Positions 15,360 through 25,540 of a stretch of 50,700 nt of DNA are shown here, piece after piece. How positions within the stretch are numbered: position 1 is the first letter of the stretch; each line of letters begins with the position of its first letter. The stretch comes from Bradyrhizobium sp. YR681 (GTDB taxonomy: Bacteria; Pseudomonadota; Alphaproteobacteria; Rhizobiales; Xanthobacteraceae), in assembly GCF_000282615.1 (NCBI RefSeq), contig NZ_AKIY01000242.1, positions 1 through 50,700 on the forward strand, written 5' to 3'. A program made the position numbers and the translations under genes. The notes beneath the pieces are model-generated. The model was given only the letters and a program-made list of their open reading frames with translations. It ran no database searches and was not told the DNA's origin.

Positions 15360-16847
15360 ATGATGTCAGTTGCATATGACTTTGCGCATTCGCCGGCCAC
15401 CGAGTTCATGGCCCGGCCGCAGCATCTGCTCATCGACGGCCGCCGCGTCCCTGCAAGCTCCGGCCGCACCTTCAAATCCCTCAATCCCGCCACCGGGCAG
15501 GTCATCGCCACCATCGCCGAGGGCAACGAGGCCGATGTCGCGCACGCCGTGGCCGCCGCGCGCCGGGCGTTCGAGGGTCCGTGGCGCACGATGCGCGCCT
15601 CCGAGCGCGGCCAGATCCTGCTGCGCTGGGCGGACCTGCTCAAAGCTCACGCCGAAGAAATCATCGAGCTCGAGTCGATCGATGCCGGCAAGCCGATCTC
15701 GGCGACGACGCGCCAGGACTTTCCGGCCGCCGTCGACACACTGATCTATTACGCCGGCTGGGCCGACAAGATCAGCGGCGATGTCGTGCCGGTGCGCGAC
15801 GATGCCCTGACCTACACCGTGCGCGAGCCGGTCGGCGTGGTCGCGGCGATCGTGCCGTGGAATTTCCCGCTGATGATCGGCATGTGGAAGCTGGCGCCGG
15901 CGCTGGCCTGCGGCTGCACCATCGTGATGAAGCCGGCCGAGCTGACCTCGCTGTCGGCGCTGCGCATCGCCGAACTCGCGCTGGAGGCAGGCCTGCCGGC
16001 GGGCGTCTTCAACGTCGTCACGGGGCCGGGCCGCATCGTCGGCGACGCGCTGGTCAATCACCCTGACGTCGACAAGGTCACCTTCACCGGATCGCCGGGC
16101 GTGGGCCGTGGAATCATGAAGGGCGCGGCGAGCAACTTCAAGCGCGTCTCGCTGGAGCTCGGCGGCAAGTCGGCCAACGTCATCTTCGACGATGCCGATC
16201 TCGAAGCAGCAAGCAAGGCTGCGGCTTCCGGCATCTTCTTCAACGCCGGCCAAGTCTGCTCGGCCGGCTCCCGCGTGCTGGTGCAGGAGAAGGCGTATGA
16301 CGAGGTCGTCGAACGTCTGGCGGCGCGCGCGAAGTCGATCAGAATTGGCGATCCGCTCGATCGCAAGACGGCGCTCGGCCCTGTCATCTCCGAGAAGCAG
16401 ATGAAGTCGATCCTCGATTATGTCGACATCGGCCGGCAGGAAGGGGCGAGCCTCGTCACCGGCGGCGAGAAGGTTGGCGATCGCGGTTATTTCATCAGCC
16501 CCGCGGTGTTCGCAGGCGTCGCGCACGAGATGCGGATCTCGCAGGAGGAAATCTTCGGCCCCGTCGTCAGCGTCATCAAGTTCAAGGACGAAGCCGACGC
16601 ATTACGGATCGCCAACGGCACGGCCTACAGCCTCGCCGCTGGGGTCTGGAGCCGTGACATCGGCAAGCTCCAGCGTTTTGCCAAGCGGGCGCGCGCCGGC
16701 ACGGTCTGGATGAACACCTATGGTTACACCGACGTGCGCCTGCCCTGGGGCGGCGAGCGCGACTCCGGCCTCGGTCGCGAGCACGGCACCGCCGCGCTCG
16801 ACAATTTCACCGAGCCCAAGGCGGTGTGGATGAACCTGGCCGTCTGA
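15360..16847 (+). CDS. Aldehyde dehydrogenase (NAD(P)+-dependent, ALDH superfamily)
   Basis: 495 residues from ATG 15360; the second Met codon at 15363 has better spacing (7 bases) from AGGAGG. All core ALDH elements are present: the cofactor-binding PWNFPLMIGMWKLAPALACG, catalytic Glu in SLELGGKSANVIF, catalytic Cys in FNAGQVCSAGSR, and EEIFGPVVSVI. It oxidises an aldehyde to the acid. Overall it is closest to the betaine-aldehyde or gamma-aminobutyraldehyde group, but the substrate cannot be fixed. Divergent from the ModE/PBP regulator, which probably controls it, and followed by a strong terminator. Confidence 0.92.
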   Translation: MMSVAYDFAHSPATEFMARPQHLLIDGRRVPASSGRTFKSLNPATGQVIATIAEGNEADVAHAVAAARRAFEGPWRTMRASERGQILLRWADLLKAHAEEIIELESIDAGKPISATTRQDFPAAVDTLIYYAGWADKISGDVVPVRDDALTYTVREPVGVVAAIVPWNFPLMIGMWKLAPALACGCTIVMKPAELTSLSALRIAELALEAGLPAGVFNVVTGPGRIVGDALVNHPDVDKVTFTGSPGVGRGIMKGAASNFKRVSLELGGKSANVIFDDADLEAASKAAASGIFFNAGQVCSAGSRVLVQEKAYDEVVERLAARAKSIRIGDPLDRKTALGPVISEKQMKSILDYVDIGRQEGASLVTGGEKVGDRGYFISPAVFAGVAHEMRISQEEIFGPVVSVIKFKDEADALRIANGTAYSLAAGVWSRDIGKLQRFAKRARAGTVWMNTYGYTDVRLPWGGERDSGLGREHGTAALDNFTEPKAVWMNLAV

Positions 16848-16870
16848 TACCTCCCGAGCGGCCAAGCCTG

Positions 16871-16908
16871 GAGCCCGCCTGATCGCATGTTCAGGCGGGC
16901 TCTCTTTT
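16871..16908 (+). terminator. Rho-independent terminator of the aldehyde dehydrogenase gene
   Basis: GAGCCCGCCTGA (16871-16882) and TCAGGCGGGCTC (16891-16902) form a perfect 12-base-pair GC-rich stem with an 8-base loop, followed by TCTTTT. It begins 23 bases after the stop codon. Confidence 0.85.
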
Positions 16909-17035
16909 CGCGATCGATAAAATTGTCTGCATTCCGCTCACCGGCGGCAAACCCTGCGGACAAGAAGCGCGCCGTCTTAAACCAGAGTTTTGGAACCGAC
17001 CTGCATCCTGCCTGCAAAAGGGTGGGGCTATCGGC

Positions 17036-17299
17036 ATGTCAATTCTCAGGGAGATCGTCGCAGCGGTCGCGGGAGTCTACGCGCTCCTGTTCGTCTGCGA
17101 CGCATTGTTCGGCGTCGGCGACGCACGCTTCGACGACGCCTATTACAGCGCCAGCTTCTACGCGCCGCGGCCGAAGGAGTTTCGGTTCGCGAGCGATACG
17201 CCGCCGGCGGTGCGCGTCAGCGAAGCCTTTGCGCAGTTCGCGCCGGGTGAGGCCAAGCCGAACAGGCGCTACTCGTCTTTGACGACGATTATCCGCTGA
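17036..17299 (+). CDS. Small hypothetical protein with N-terminal membrane segment
   Basis: 87 residues. Residues 3-27 are hydrophobic (ILREIVAAVAGVYALLFVCD), forming a signal anchor or uncleaved signal. The rest is soluble, with a Tyr-rich stretch DDAYYSASFYAPRPKEF. A GGGTGGGG lies upstream of the ATG. I do not recognise a family. It ends 4 bases before the convergent alpha/beta hydrolase gene. Confidence 0.5.
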   Translation: MSILREIVAAVAGVYALLFVCDALFGVGDARFDDAYYSASFYAPRPKEFRFASDTPPAVRVSEAFAQFAPGEAKPNRRYSSLTTIIR

Positions 17300-17303
17300 C
17301 GCC

Positions 17304-18200
17304 TCACTCCCCCTGAATCCATTCCGCGACGCCGCGCCACAGCGTGTCGCGGTGCTCGGGGCGGAAGAAGCCGAAATGGCCTATTCCCTTGGCGCCGATT
17401 TCGGACGGCTTCACCGTCAACACCTCAGGCTTGATCGCGGTGAATCCGCTCGCGAGCAGTTCGACCGCGGGGCGGGTCGCCCAGGGATCGTCGGAGAAGC
17501 ACAGCGCGCGCAGCTCGCCTCTGAACTTTGCAAAATTGTCCAGCGCCGGCAGTTTTGAATCGAACAGATAGCGCGGGCTCGAGACCCACTCGGCCCATTG
17601 CAGGAACACGCCCTTGGGCAGGTCCTCGCCGATGCCGGCCCAGCCCGGGGCGTAACCGAGCGCGTGGACCAGCGGCACGCCGACGAAATTCATGAAAGCG
17701 AACACGCGGTATTTTTCCGGCGAGGTCATCAGTCGCCAGGTCGCGGCCTGCGAGGCGACGAAGGCGGCGCGCGCGATGTCGGTGTTGTTGGCGATCAGCC
17801 CGAGCGCCTGGCCGCCGAAGGAATGGCCGACATAGGCAAGGGGCAGGGTGGTGTAGCGCTCGCGCATCCAGCTCACCGCAGCGGTGACGTCGAGCGCGGC
17901 CCAGTCCGACATCGAGGCCTTGAAGCCGACCAGCGATTTCGGCTGGTTGTAGCCGACCATCGCCGGCAGGCGGGAGTCGCCGATGCCGCGATAGTCGTAA
18001 GTGAGCACCGCGCAGCCGCGATGGGCGAGATAGGAGGCAAAGCCGCGGTAGATTTTGCGTGGGACGGCGGTGGCCGAATTGATCAGGACGGCGTGGCGCT
18101 TGGCCCCGCGCGGCAGGAACAGGGTGCCGCTCAGCGCATACCCGTCGGTCGCCGGGAAGCTGATCTCGTCGATGAAAACGTCGTCGCGCGGCGCATCCAT
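17304..18200 (-). CDS. Alpha/beta hydrolase
   Basis: 298 residues from ATG 18200; a TTG at 18230 would add 10. The alpha/beta hydrolase core is clear: TYDYRGIGDSR after strand 4, nucleophile elbow GHSFGGQ (Ser catalytic), and a C-terminal GHFGFF that supplies the catalytic His, with an acidic FSDDPWA segment before it. Proteins of this shape are esterases or lactonases of unknown substrate. No partner gene nearby; the 5' side abuts the aroF promoter region. Confidence 0.85.
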   Translation of the reverse strand: MDAPRDDVFIDEISFPATDGYALSGTLFLPRGAKRHAVLINSATAVPRKIYRGFASYLAHRGCAVLTYDYRGIGDSRLPAMVGYNQPKSLVGFKASMSDWAALDVTAAVSWMRERYTTLPLAYVGHSFGGQALGLIANNTDIARAAFVASQAATWRLMTSPEKYRVFAFMNFVGVPLVHALGYAPGWAGIGEDLPKGVFLQWAEWVSSPRYLFDSKLPALDNFAKFRGELRALCFSDDPWATRPAVELLASGFTAIKPEVLTVKPSEIGAKGIGHFGFFRPEHRDTLWRGVAEWIQGE

Positions 18201-18382
18201 GGGCAGCCCAGGTCCTGCCAGTTTCCTCAACCCTTCCCAAGCAAATGCGAATTTTGCTTTTCCTGCAAGGGTTTGCAGTGCGAAATGGATTTACAACTGG
18301 CGGTCCTTTGCCGGCCTGTGTATAAGGCGGCCCTCGCAACCCCTAGATCAGGTTGTGCTTTTTGCTTCACGGAGAGATTGCG

Positions 18383-19771
18383 ATGTCCGAGCGGTGGACG
18401 CCCGAGTCCTGGCGCAGCAAGCCGGTGCTCCAGGTGCCCGATTATCCCGACGCCAAGGCGCTTGCCGACGTCGAGGCGCAGCTTGCGAGCTTTCCGCCGC
18501 TGGTGTTCGCGGGCGAGGCACGCAATCTGAAGAAGGCGCTGGGGCGGGTTGCGGCCGGCGAGGCCTTCCTGCTTCAGGGCGGCGACTGTGCCGAAAGCTT
18601 TGCCGAGCACGGCGCCAACAACATTCGCGACTTCTTCCGCGTGCTGCTCCAGATGGCGGTGGTGCTGACCTATGCGGGCGCCGTCCCCGTGGTGAAGGTC
18701 GGCCGCGTCGCCGGGCAGTTTGCCAAGCCGCGCTCGTCGCCGACCGAGAAGATTGATGGTGTCGAGCTGCCGAGCTATCGCGGCGACATCGTCAACGACA
18801 TCGCCTTTACCAAGGAAGCGCGCGTGCCGGATCCGCAGCGCCAGCTGATGGCCTATCGCCAGTCGGCCGCGACGCTGAACCTGCTGCGCGCCTTCGCCAC
18901 CGGCGGCTACGCCAATCTCGGCAGCGTGCATCAATGGATGCTCGGCTTCCTCAAGGATTCACCGCAGTCCCGCCGCTACAAGGAATTGGCCGACCGCATC
19001 TCGGACGCACTCAATTTCATGCGCGCCTGCGGCCTCGATCTCGAGGCCCATCCGGAGCTGCGCTCGACCGATTTCTACACCAGCCACGAGGCGCTGCTGC
19101 TCGGCTACGAGCAGGCCATGACCCGTGTCGATTCCACGACCGGCGACTGGTACGCCACCTCGGGCCACATGATCTGGATCGGCGACCGCACCCGCCAGCT
19201 CGACCACGGCCACATCGAATATTTCCGCGGCATCAAGAACCCGATCGGCCTGAAGTGCGGCCCGTCGCTCAAGACCGATGAACTCCTGAAGCTGATCGAC
19301 GTGCTCAACCCCGACAACGAGCCGGGCCGGCTGACGCTGATCGGCCGCTTCGGCTCCGACAAGGTCGGCGAGCACCTGCCGAACATGGTCCGCGCCGTGA
19401 AGCGCGAGGGCAAGGTGGTGGTCTGGTCGTGCGATCCCATGCACGGCAACACCATCACCTCGACGTCGGGCTACAAGACGCGCCCGTTCGACCGCATCCT
19501 GTCCGAGGTGAAGTCGTTCTTCGCGATCCACGCGGCCGAAGGCACCCATGCCGGCGGCGTGCATCTGGAGATGACCGGGCAGGACGTCACCGAATGTCTC
19601 GGCGGCGCCCGCGCGATCACGGACGAGGACCTCAACGACCGCTACCACACGGTCTGCGATCCCCGCCTCAATGCCGAGCAGTCCATCGACATGGCTTTCC
19701 TGGTCGCCGAGCTGCTGAAGCAGGAGCGCGCCGGCAAGGCCAGGCCGATGCCGGCCGCAGCGGGGCTCTAA
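18383..19771 (+). CDS. aroF: Class II 3-deoxy-7-phosphoheptulonate (DAHP) synthase
   Basis: 462 residues from ATG 18383 (MSERWTPESWRSKPVLQVPD), with ACGGAGAG about 6 bases upstream. Class II DAHP synthase signatures are FLLQGGDCAESF near the N-terminus (metal-binding Cys), GRVAGQFAKPRSSP, WIGDRTRQLDHGHIEYFRGI, and WSCDPMHGNT with THAGGVHLEMTGQDVTECLG. It condenses phosphoenolpyruvate and erythrose 4-phosphate in the first step of the shikimate pathway. dgkA starts 5 bases after its stop. I found no leader peptide or attenuator upstream. Confidence 0.95.
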   Translation: MSERWTPESWRSKPVLQVPDYPDAKALADVEAQLASFPPLVFAGEARNLKKALGRVAAGEAFLLQGGDCAESFAEHGANNIRDFFRVLLQMAVVLTYAGAVPVVKVGRVAGQFAKPRSSPTEKIDGVELPSYRGDIVNDIAFTKEARVPDPQRQLMAYRQSAATLNLLRAFATGGYANLGSVHQWMLGFLKDSPQSRRYKELADRISDALNFMRACGLDLEAHPELRSTDFYTSHEALLLGYEQAMTRVDSTTGDWYATSGHMIWIGDRTRQLDHGHIEYFRGIKNPIGLKCGPSLKTDELLKLIDVLNPDNEPGRLTLIGRFGSDKVGEHLPNMVRAVKREGKVVVWSCDPMHGNTITSTSGYKTRPFDRILSEVKSFFAIHAAEGTHAGGVHLEMTGQDVTECLGGARAITDEDLNDRYHTVCDPRLNAEQSIDMAFLVAELLKQERAGKARPMPAAAGL

Positions 19772-19775
19772 GACC

Positions 19776-20129
19776 TTGCTGCGGATCTGGAAGGCCACGA
19801 TCAATTCCCGCAACGGTCTGGCCTTTGCGTTCCGTTCGGAGCAGGCCGTCCGCGAGGAGGTTTTTGCGCTCCTGCTGGCGGTGCCGCTGGCCTGGTTCGT
19901 CGGTGCGACCGCGATGCGTGCGGTCGAGCTGGTGTGTTCGGTTGCGTTCGTGCTGACGGTCGAGCTCCTCAACACCGCGATCGAGAAGCTCGCCGACCGT
20001 CTGACCTTGGATCACGACAAGCAGATCGGGCGGGTCAAGGACATGGGCTCGGCCGCGGTCGGCGTTGCGCTGCTGATGGCCGGTGCGTTCTGGATCATCG
20101 CCATCGTCGAGCGATTGGGGTTTCTCTAG
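19776..20129 (+). CDS. dgkA: Diacylglycerol kinase
   Basis: 117 residues from a TTG start 5 bases after aroF. Family blocks include the N-terminal MLRIWKATINSRNGLAFAFR, the SEQAVREE surface helix, and the active-site helix ELLNTAIEKLADRL with conserved Glu and Asn, then GRVKDMGSAAVGVALL. Three transmembrane helices, as in E. coli DgkA. It phosphorylates diacylglycerol to phosphatidic acid with ATP, returning it to phospholipid synthesis. The rare TTG start may keep its level below that of aroF. Confidence 0.92.
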   Translation: MLRIWKATINSRNGLAFAFRSEQAVREEVFALLLAVPLAWFVGATAMRAVELVCSVAFVLTVELLNTAIEKLADRLTLDHDKQIGRVKDMGSAAVGVALLMAGAFWIIAIVERLGFL

Positions 20130-20144
20130 CTGGACGAGGCGGCC

Positions 20145-21902
20145 ATGACCGAACGTCTCAACACATTCTCGGTCACGCTCGCCCAGCTCAATCCGGTCAT
20201 GGGCGACATCGAGGGCAACGCCGCGAAGGCGCGGGCGGCGCGCGTGCAGGCGATCGCCGACGGCGCCGATCTCGTGCTGTTTCCGGAACTGTTCATCGCC
20301 GGCTACCCGCCGGAAGATCTGGTGCAGAAGCCGGCCTTCCAGGCCGCCTGCCGCGCCGCGATCGAAAGCCTGGCGCGCGAGACCGCCGATGGCGGCCCGG
20401 CCATGCTGGTCGGCACGCCCTGGATCGAGGAGGGCAAGCTCTATAATGCCTGCGCGCTGCTCGACGGCGGCCGCATCGCCGGCTTGCGCTTCAAATGCAA
20501 TCTGCCCAATTACGGCGTGTTCGACGAGAAGCGGCTGTTTTCGCGCGGGCCCGCAGCCGGGCCCGTCACCGTGCGCGGCGTGCGCATCGGCGTGCCGATC
20601 TGCGAGGATATCTGGCTGGAAGAGTCCGACGACTACGAGAACGTGGTCGAGACGCTGGCCGAGACCGGCGCCGAGATCATTCTGGTGCCGAACGGCTCGC
20701 CCTACGCCCGCGACAAGAACGACGTGCGCCTGTCGGTCGCGGTGGCGCGCGTCACCGAGAGCGGCTTGCCGCTGGTCTATCTCAATCAGGTGTGCGGTCA
20801 GGACGAGCTGGTATTCGACGGCGCCTCCTTCGTGCTCAACGGCGATCTCTCGCTCGCGGCGCAATTGCCGGCGTTCGCGGAGAGCGTCACCACGCTGCGC
20901 TTCACGCGCAACGGTGACGACTGGCGCTGCACCGGGCCGATCGCGGAGCTTGTCGAAGGCGACAAGGCCGACTACGCGGCCTGCGTGCTGGGCCTGCGCG
21001 ACTATGTCGCCAAGAACGGCTTTCCCGGCGTGCTGCTCGGCATCTCCGGTGGCATCGATTCCGCGCTGTGCGCGGCGATCGCCGTCGATGCGCTCGGCGC
21101 CGACCAGGTCCATGGCGTGATGCTGCCTTATCGCTACACCGCCGCACACTCGATCGCGGACGCCGGCGAACTCGCCGGCCATCTCGGCATCCGCTACGAG
21201 GTGCTGCCGATCGCCGAAGCCGTGAACGGGTTCGAGACCATCCTCGAAGGCATCTTCAAGAACCTGCCGCCCGATATCACCGAGGAAAATCTCCAGGCCC
21301 GCACCCGCGGCACGCTGCTGATGGCGATCTCCAACAAGACCGGCCTGATGGTGGTGACGACGGGCAACAAGTCGGAAATGTCGGTCGGCTACGCCACGCT
21401 CTATGGCGACATGAACGGCGGCTTCAATCCGATCAAGGACATCTACAAGACGCAGGTATTCCGATTGGCAAGCTTGCGCAACAGCTGGAAGCCGGAGGGC
21501 GCGCTCGGGCCGGCGGGCGAGGTGATACCGCCCGATATCATCACGCGTCCGCCGACGGCAGAGCTGCGCGAGAACCAGACCGACCAGGATTCGCTGCCGC
21601 CTTACGAGGTGCTCGACGCCATCCTCGAACGACTGGTCGAGCGCGAGGAGCCGCTCGATGCGATCATCGCCGCCGGCTTCGACCGCGAGACGGTCACCCG
21701 CATCGACCATCTGCTCAATGTCGCCGAATACAAGCGCCGCCAGGCCGCGCCCGGCGTGAAGGTGACGGCCAGGAATTTTGGCCGCGACCGTCGCTATCCC
21801 ATCACCAACCGGTTTCGCGACAAGGGAGAGCCGTTGCCGGCGCATGACGAGACGCTGGTCTCGCGCGGCAGCCGGGCGTCGATCGACGCGTTCGAGGGGT
21901 AG
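20145..21902 (+). CDS. nadE: Glutamine-dependent NAD+ synthetase
   Basis: 585 residues joining a nitrilase-type glutaminase to an NAD synthetase. Glutaminase triad: Glu48 (LFPELFIAGYPPEDL), Lys117 (RFKCNLPNYGVFDEKR) and Cys153 (VPICEDIWLEE). The synthetase part has the PP-loop SGGIDS at 301-306, TTGNKSEMSVGYATLYGDMN, and PIKDIYKTQVFRLA. It amidates deamido-NAD with glutamine nitrogen and ATP. It starts 15 bases after dgkA and is the last gene of the aroF-dgkA-nadE run; a palindromic repeat follows. Confidence 0.95.
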   Translation: MTERLNTFSVTLAQLNPVMGDIEGNAAKARAARVQAIADGADLVLFPELFIAGYPPEDLVQKPAFQAACRAAIESLARETADGGPAMLVGTPWIEEGKLYNACALLDGGRIAGLRFKCNLPNYGVFDEKRLFSRGPAAGPVTVRGVRIGVPICEDIWLEESDDYENVVETLAETGAEIILVPNGSPYARDKNDVRLSVAVARVTESGLPLVYLNQVCGQDELVFDGASFVLNGDLSLAAQLPAFAESVTTLRFTRNGDDWRCTGPIAELVEGDKADYAACVLGLRDYVAKNGFPGVLLGISGGIDSALCAAIAVDALGADQVHGVMLPYRYTAAHSIADAGELAGHLGIRYEVLPIAEAVNGFETILEGIFKNLPPDITEENLQARTRGTLLMAISNKTGLMVVTTGNKSEMSVGYATLYGDMNGGFNPIKDIYKTQVFRLASLRNSWKPEGALGPAGEVIPPDIITRPPTAELRENQTDQDSLPPYEVLDAILERLVEREEPLDAIIAAGFDRETVTRIDHLLNVAEYKRRQAAPGVKVTARNFGRDRRYPITNRFRDKGEPLPAHDETLVSRGSRASIDAFEG

Positions 21903-21947
21903 GGGCGGCGCGTGCTCTCCCCGCGCGCCAGATGGTCGTTATTGTGC

Positions 21948-22093
21948 CCTCGCCCCTTGCGGGAGAGGGCAGCACCGCCGTCGAAACGAACTCGCTTGGG
22001 TGAGGGGTTCTATCCGCGTACTCATGTGCATGCGGATAGAACCCCTCATCCGGCGCTTCGCGCCACCTTCTCCCGCAAGGGGAGAAGGGGCTA
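21948..22093. repeat. Palindromic intergenic repeat, CTCCCGC/GCGGGAG family
   Basis: The ends are CCCTCGCCCCTTGCGGGAGAG and CTTCTCCCGCAAGGGGAGAAG, near-reverse complements. The centre holds a perfect 17-base inverted repeat, TGAGGGGTTCTATCCGC at 22001-22017 with GCGGATAGAACCCCTCA at 22032-22048. It fills the gap between the convergent nadE and DUF2865 genes, so it may act as a two-way terminator. The element at 28198-28314 shares its arm motif. Confidence 0.75.
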
Positions 22094-22127
22094 GAGCCGA
22101 TACACGCTTATCTCGTCGCAGCGAGGG

Positions 22128-23315
22128 TTACTTCTGCTGCTGCGGCAGGAACGTCGGGCCGACCGAACGGATCGGCTTGTTCTCCGAGCTCGTCGCAGCC
22201 GTGCCGGTATCCGCCGGCGGCGTCGCGGCCGGTGCGCTGGCCGTCGTCGGCGCCGGAGCCGCACCCTTCTTTGCCGTCGTCGCAGGCGTGCCCTTGGTGA
22301 GCCGCTGCTGCTGCATCTTCTTGGCGCTCTCTTCGGTGACGATGATGTCGCCCTGCTGCTCGGCGGCGGCCTTGTCGTCGGCCGATTTCAGCGCGTCGGC
22401 CCAGGTCTGGCCCGCGGCCTTGCAGGAGCAGGACGGGTTGAACTCGCTGCGGAATTTGAACGCGGTCGGCAGCGCCGTGTAGGGCTGGCCGCTGGTGGAG
22501 ACCGCGGAGTTCATGTCCTCGCCGGGATTGCGATGGGTGTAGAGCACGGCTTCCGCGGCCGGGCACAGCGCCTTGCAGGTCTTCTCGTCGTCGGGGAAGC
22601 GCGCCGGGACGGTCGCAAACGAGACCGGGAAATAGGCGCCGTCGCAGGTACGCACGCACACGGTGCGGTAGGTGCCCGATTGCGGCCCGAGATCGGAGGG
22701 CGGCACGCCTTGCAGATTGTTCGGGTTGTTGCCGCCGAACAGATTGGTCAGGAAGTTGCCGCCTTGCGACTGCGCGGCGTTGGCGTATTGCGGGCCGCAA
22801 TTGTTTTGCGCGAGCGCCGCCAGCACCGAGCGGCGCTGGTTGTCGCGCTCGGGGCTGAAGCCGCCGGCACCGCCGCGCAGGCGTTCGAGATTGCCAGTGA
22901 TCTGGTCCAGATTGGCGCGCATCTGCTGGATCTGGGTGTTGACCGGACCGCATTGCGCCTGCTGGCCGTTGAACAGCGAGAAGAAGCCCGAGGAATCGCA
23001 GCCCATGCGCTTGGCCTGCATGGTGACGCGGTCGAGCTCGGCCTGCTGCTTGGCCTGGGAATCCTGGTAGCGGCGGATCTGGTCTTCGCGCGCGGGGTCA
23101 CCGCCGCCGCCGCGATCGAGCGCTGCGAGCTGGCCTTCCAGCCGCGAGCACATCGGGTTCGGCCCGAGCCCGTTCTGGCCGGGCTGCGGCGGCGGGCCGG
23201 GCGGGCCGGCCTGCGCGAAAGCGGAGCCAGTGAGCACGACCATGCCGAGGAGCACGGTGCAGGCAAGGAGGAAGCGAGCACGGGAGAGAGACAAAAATTC
23301 AGGCATATCCGCCAT
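22128..23315 (-). CDS. DUF2865 domain protein, exported
   Basis: 395 residues from ATG 23315; ATG 23306 is also possible. The N-terminus is a signal peptide (RARFLLACTVLLGMVVLTGS, cleaved after AFAQA). A Pro/Gly-rich linker, a helical Gln-rich region and the DUF2865 core with six or more cysteines follow: TVCVRTCDGAYFPVSFATVP, DDEKTCKALCPAAEA, NPSCSCKAAG. The C-terminal 80 residues are low-complexity Ala/Thr/Pro. The cysteine pairs suggest a disulfide-stabilised periplasmic protein. Function unknown; the family is common in Bradyrhizobium and relatives. Confidence 0.85.
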   Translation of the reverse strand: MADMPEFLSLSRARFLLACTVLLGMVVLTGSAFAQAGPPGPPPQPGQNGLGPNPMCSRLEGQLAALDRGGGGDPAREDQIRRYQDSQAKQQAELDRVTMQAKRMGCDSSGFFSLFNGQQAQCGPVNTQIQQMRANLDQITGNLERLRGGAGGFSPERDNQRRSVLAALAQNNCGPQYANAAQSQGGNFLTNLFGGNNPNNLQGVPPSDLGPQSGTYRTVCVRTCDGAYFPVSFATVPARFPDDEKTCKALCPAAEAVLYTHRNPGEDMNSAVSTSGQPYTALPTAFKFRSEFNPSCSCKAAGQTWADALKSADDKAAAEQQGDIIVTEESAKKMQQQRLTKGTPATTAKKGAAPAPTTASAPAATPPADTGTAATSSENKPIRSVGPTFLPQQQK

Positions 23316-23445
23316 TCTAGCGAGGTCACGGCCCAAGTGACATTGGGGGGCCGAAGCGCGCCCTCCAATAGCCGCTTCCTGCGGCATCGTCACGTCGTTT
23401 CAAGGGCCGAAGACTGGTCCTAAGGTCTGCCAGCTCCGAAGGAAT

Positions 23446-23751
23446 TCAGCGCTGGCAGGTGATTGCGACATATTCGTCGCAATGGCCATGGGAGCAGTTT
23501 GCGCCGGTTTTGGGGACAGAGCCGGTAATTTCGTCGGGATCGACCCGGCGATAGCTGGATGCCTGGGCAAAATCGCGTGACTGGCAGTAGGTGCGCGCGA
23601 CCTGTGCGCCGCATTTGTCGCCCTTGGCCAGGCAGTGATCGACGCCGTAGCCGTCCGCCTGGTTTGGGATGATGAAGACGCGGGTCTCGGCGAAAGCGCT
23701 GGATGCCGCAAGGATGGAGGCGCTGGCAATGAGCGCGAGCAGAGATCGCAT
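23446..23751 (-). CDS. Small secreted cysteine-containing protein
   Basis: 101 residues from ATG 23751 (MRSLLALIASASILAASSAF). The signal peptide is cleaved after AFA. The mature part of about 78 residues has cysteines in VDHCLAKGDKCGAQ, TYCQSRDFAQASSY, and CSHGHCDEYVAITCQR, an even number consistent with disulfides. No named family recognised. It lies upstream of the DUF2865 gene on the same strand, 130 bases apart, possibly a two-gene secreted set. Confidence 0.68.
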   Translation of the reverse strand: MRSLLALIASASILAASSAFAETRVFIIPNQADGYGVDHCLAKGDKCGAQVARTYCQSRDFAQASSYRRVDPDEITGSVPKTGANCSHGHCDEYVAITCQR

Positions 23752-24042
23752 GAAATCACCGGGGGGCAAATAGAAGGAACCGCCAGTTCCAGAATGGGCT
23801 CAAAAGGTTAAGGATAATGGAACCGCTATGGCGGGCGGTGGCGCTGTGCGGACGGAAGACGGCTTTTTCGCGGCTCCCTTGACGTCAGGGCCTCTGGTGG
23901 CCCATATGTTCCCGCATGAACGGTCTCCTCGCCATTTGCACCATTTGCGAGATTACGAGCTAGCGATTCGCTGGCTGGAGCCGTCTTTTCTCAAAACCAT
24001 TGAGAGCACTGGACGCCCGGCCAACAGCCGACGGGTATCCAT

Positions 24043-25421
<1,379 letters not shown>

Positions 25422-25425
<4 letters not shown>

Positions 25426-25535
25426 AGCGGCCCGACACGCCGTTCCCGCGGCACTGGCTCTATTACATCGCGCTGAAGATCCTGCTGCTCGGGGCCGCCT
25501 TGGCGATCGTGCTGAAACTCTATGGGATGTGGTGA
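25422..25535 (+). CDS. 37-residue single-pass membrane peptide in the cysS-cimA operon
   Basis: The frame from ATG 25422 encodes MKRPDTPFPRHWLYYIALKI, then LLLGAALAIVLKLYGMW and a stop. One hydrophobic helix occupies about residues 14-34, with basic residues on the N-terminal side (positive-inside, N-in orientation). Its start overlaps the cysS stop (ATGA), and the next ATG comes 5 bases after its stop. Tight coupling on both sides and a clean membrane helix argue that it is translated. No function can be assigned. Confidence 0.65.
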
Positions 25536-25540
25536 CGACG

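Noticed and set aside
18229..18271. AACCCTT/AAGGGTT pair before aroF as a possible attenuator
   Set aside because: Only 7 bases, no leader peptide or U-run, and it lies near the start of the divergent hydrolase gene.
19668..21845. 725-codon minus-strand frame opposite nadE and dgkA
   Set aside because: Antisense of clearly conserved enzymes, with no motif of its own.
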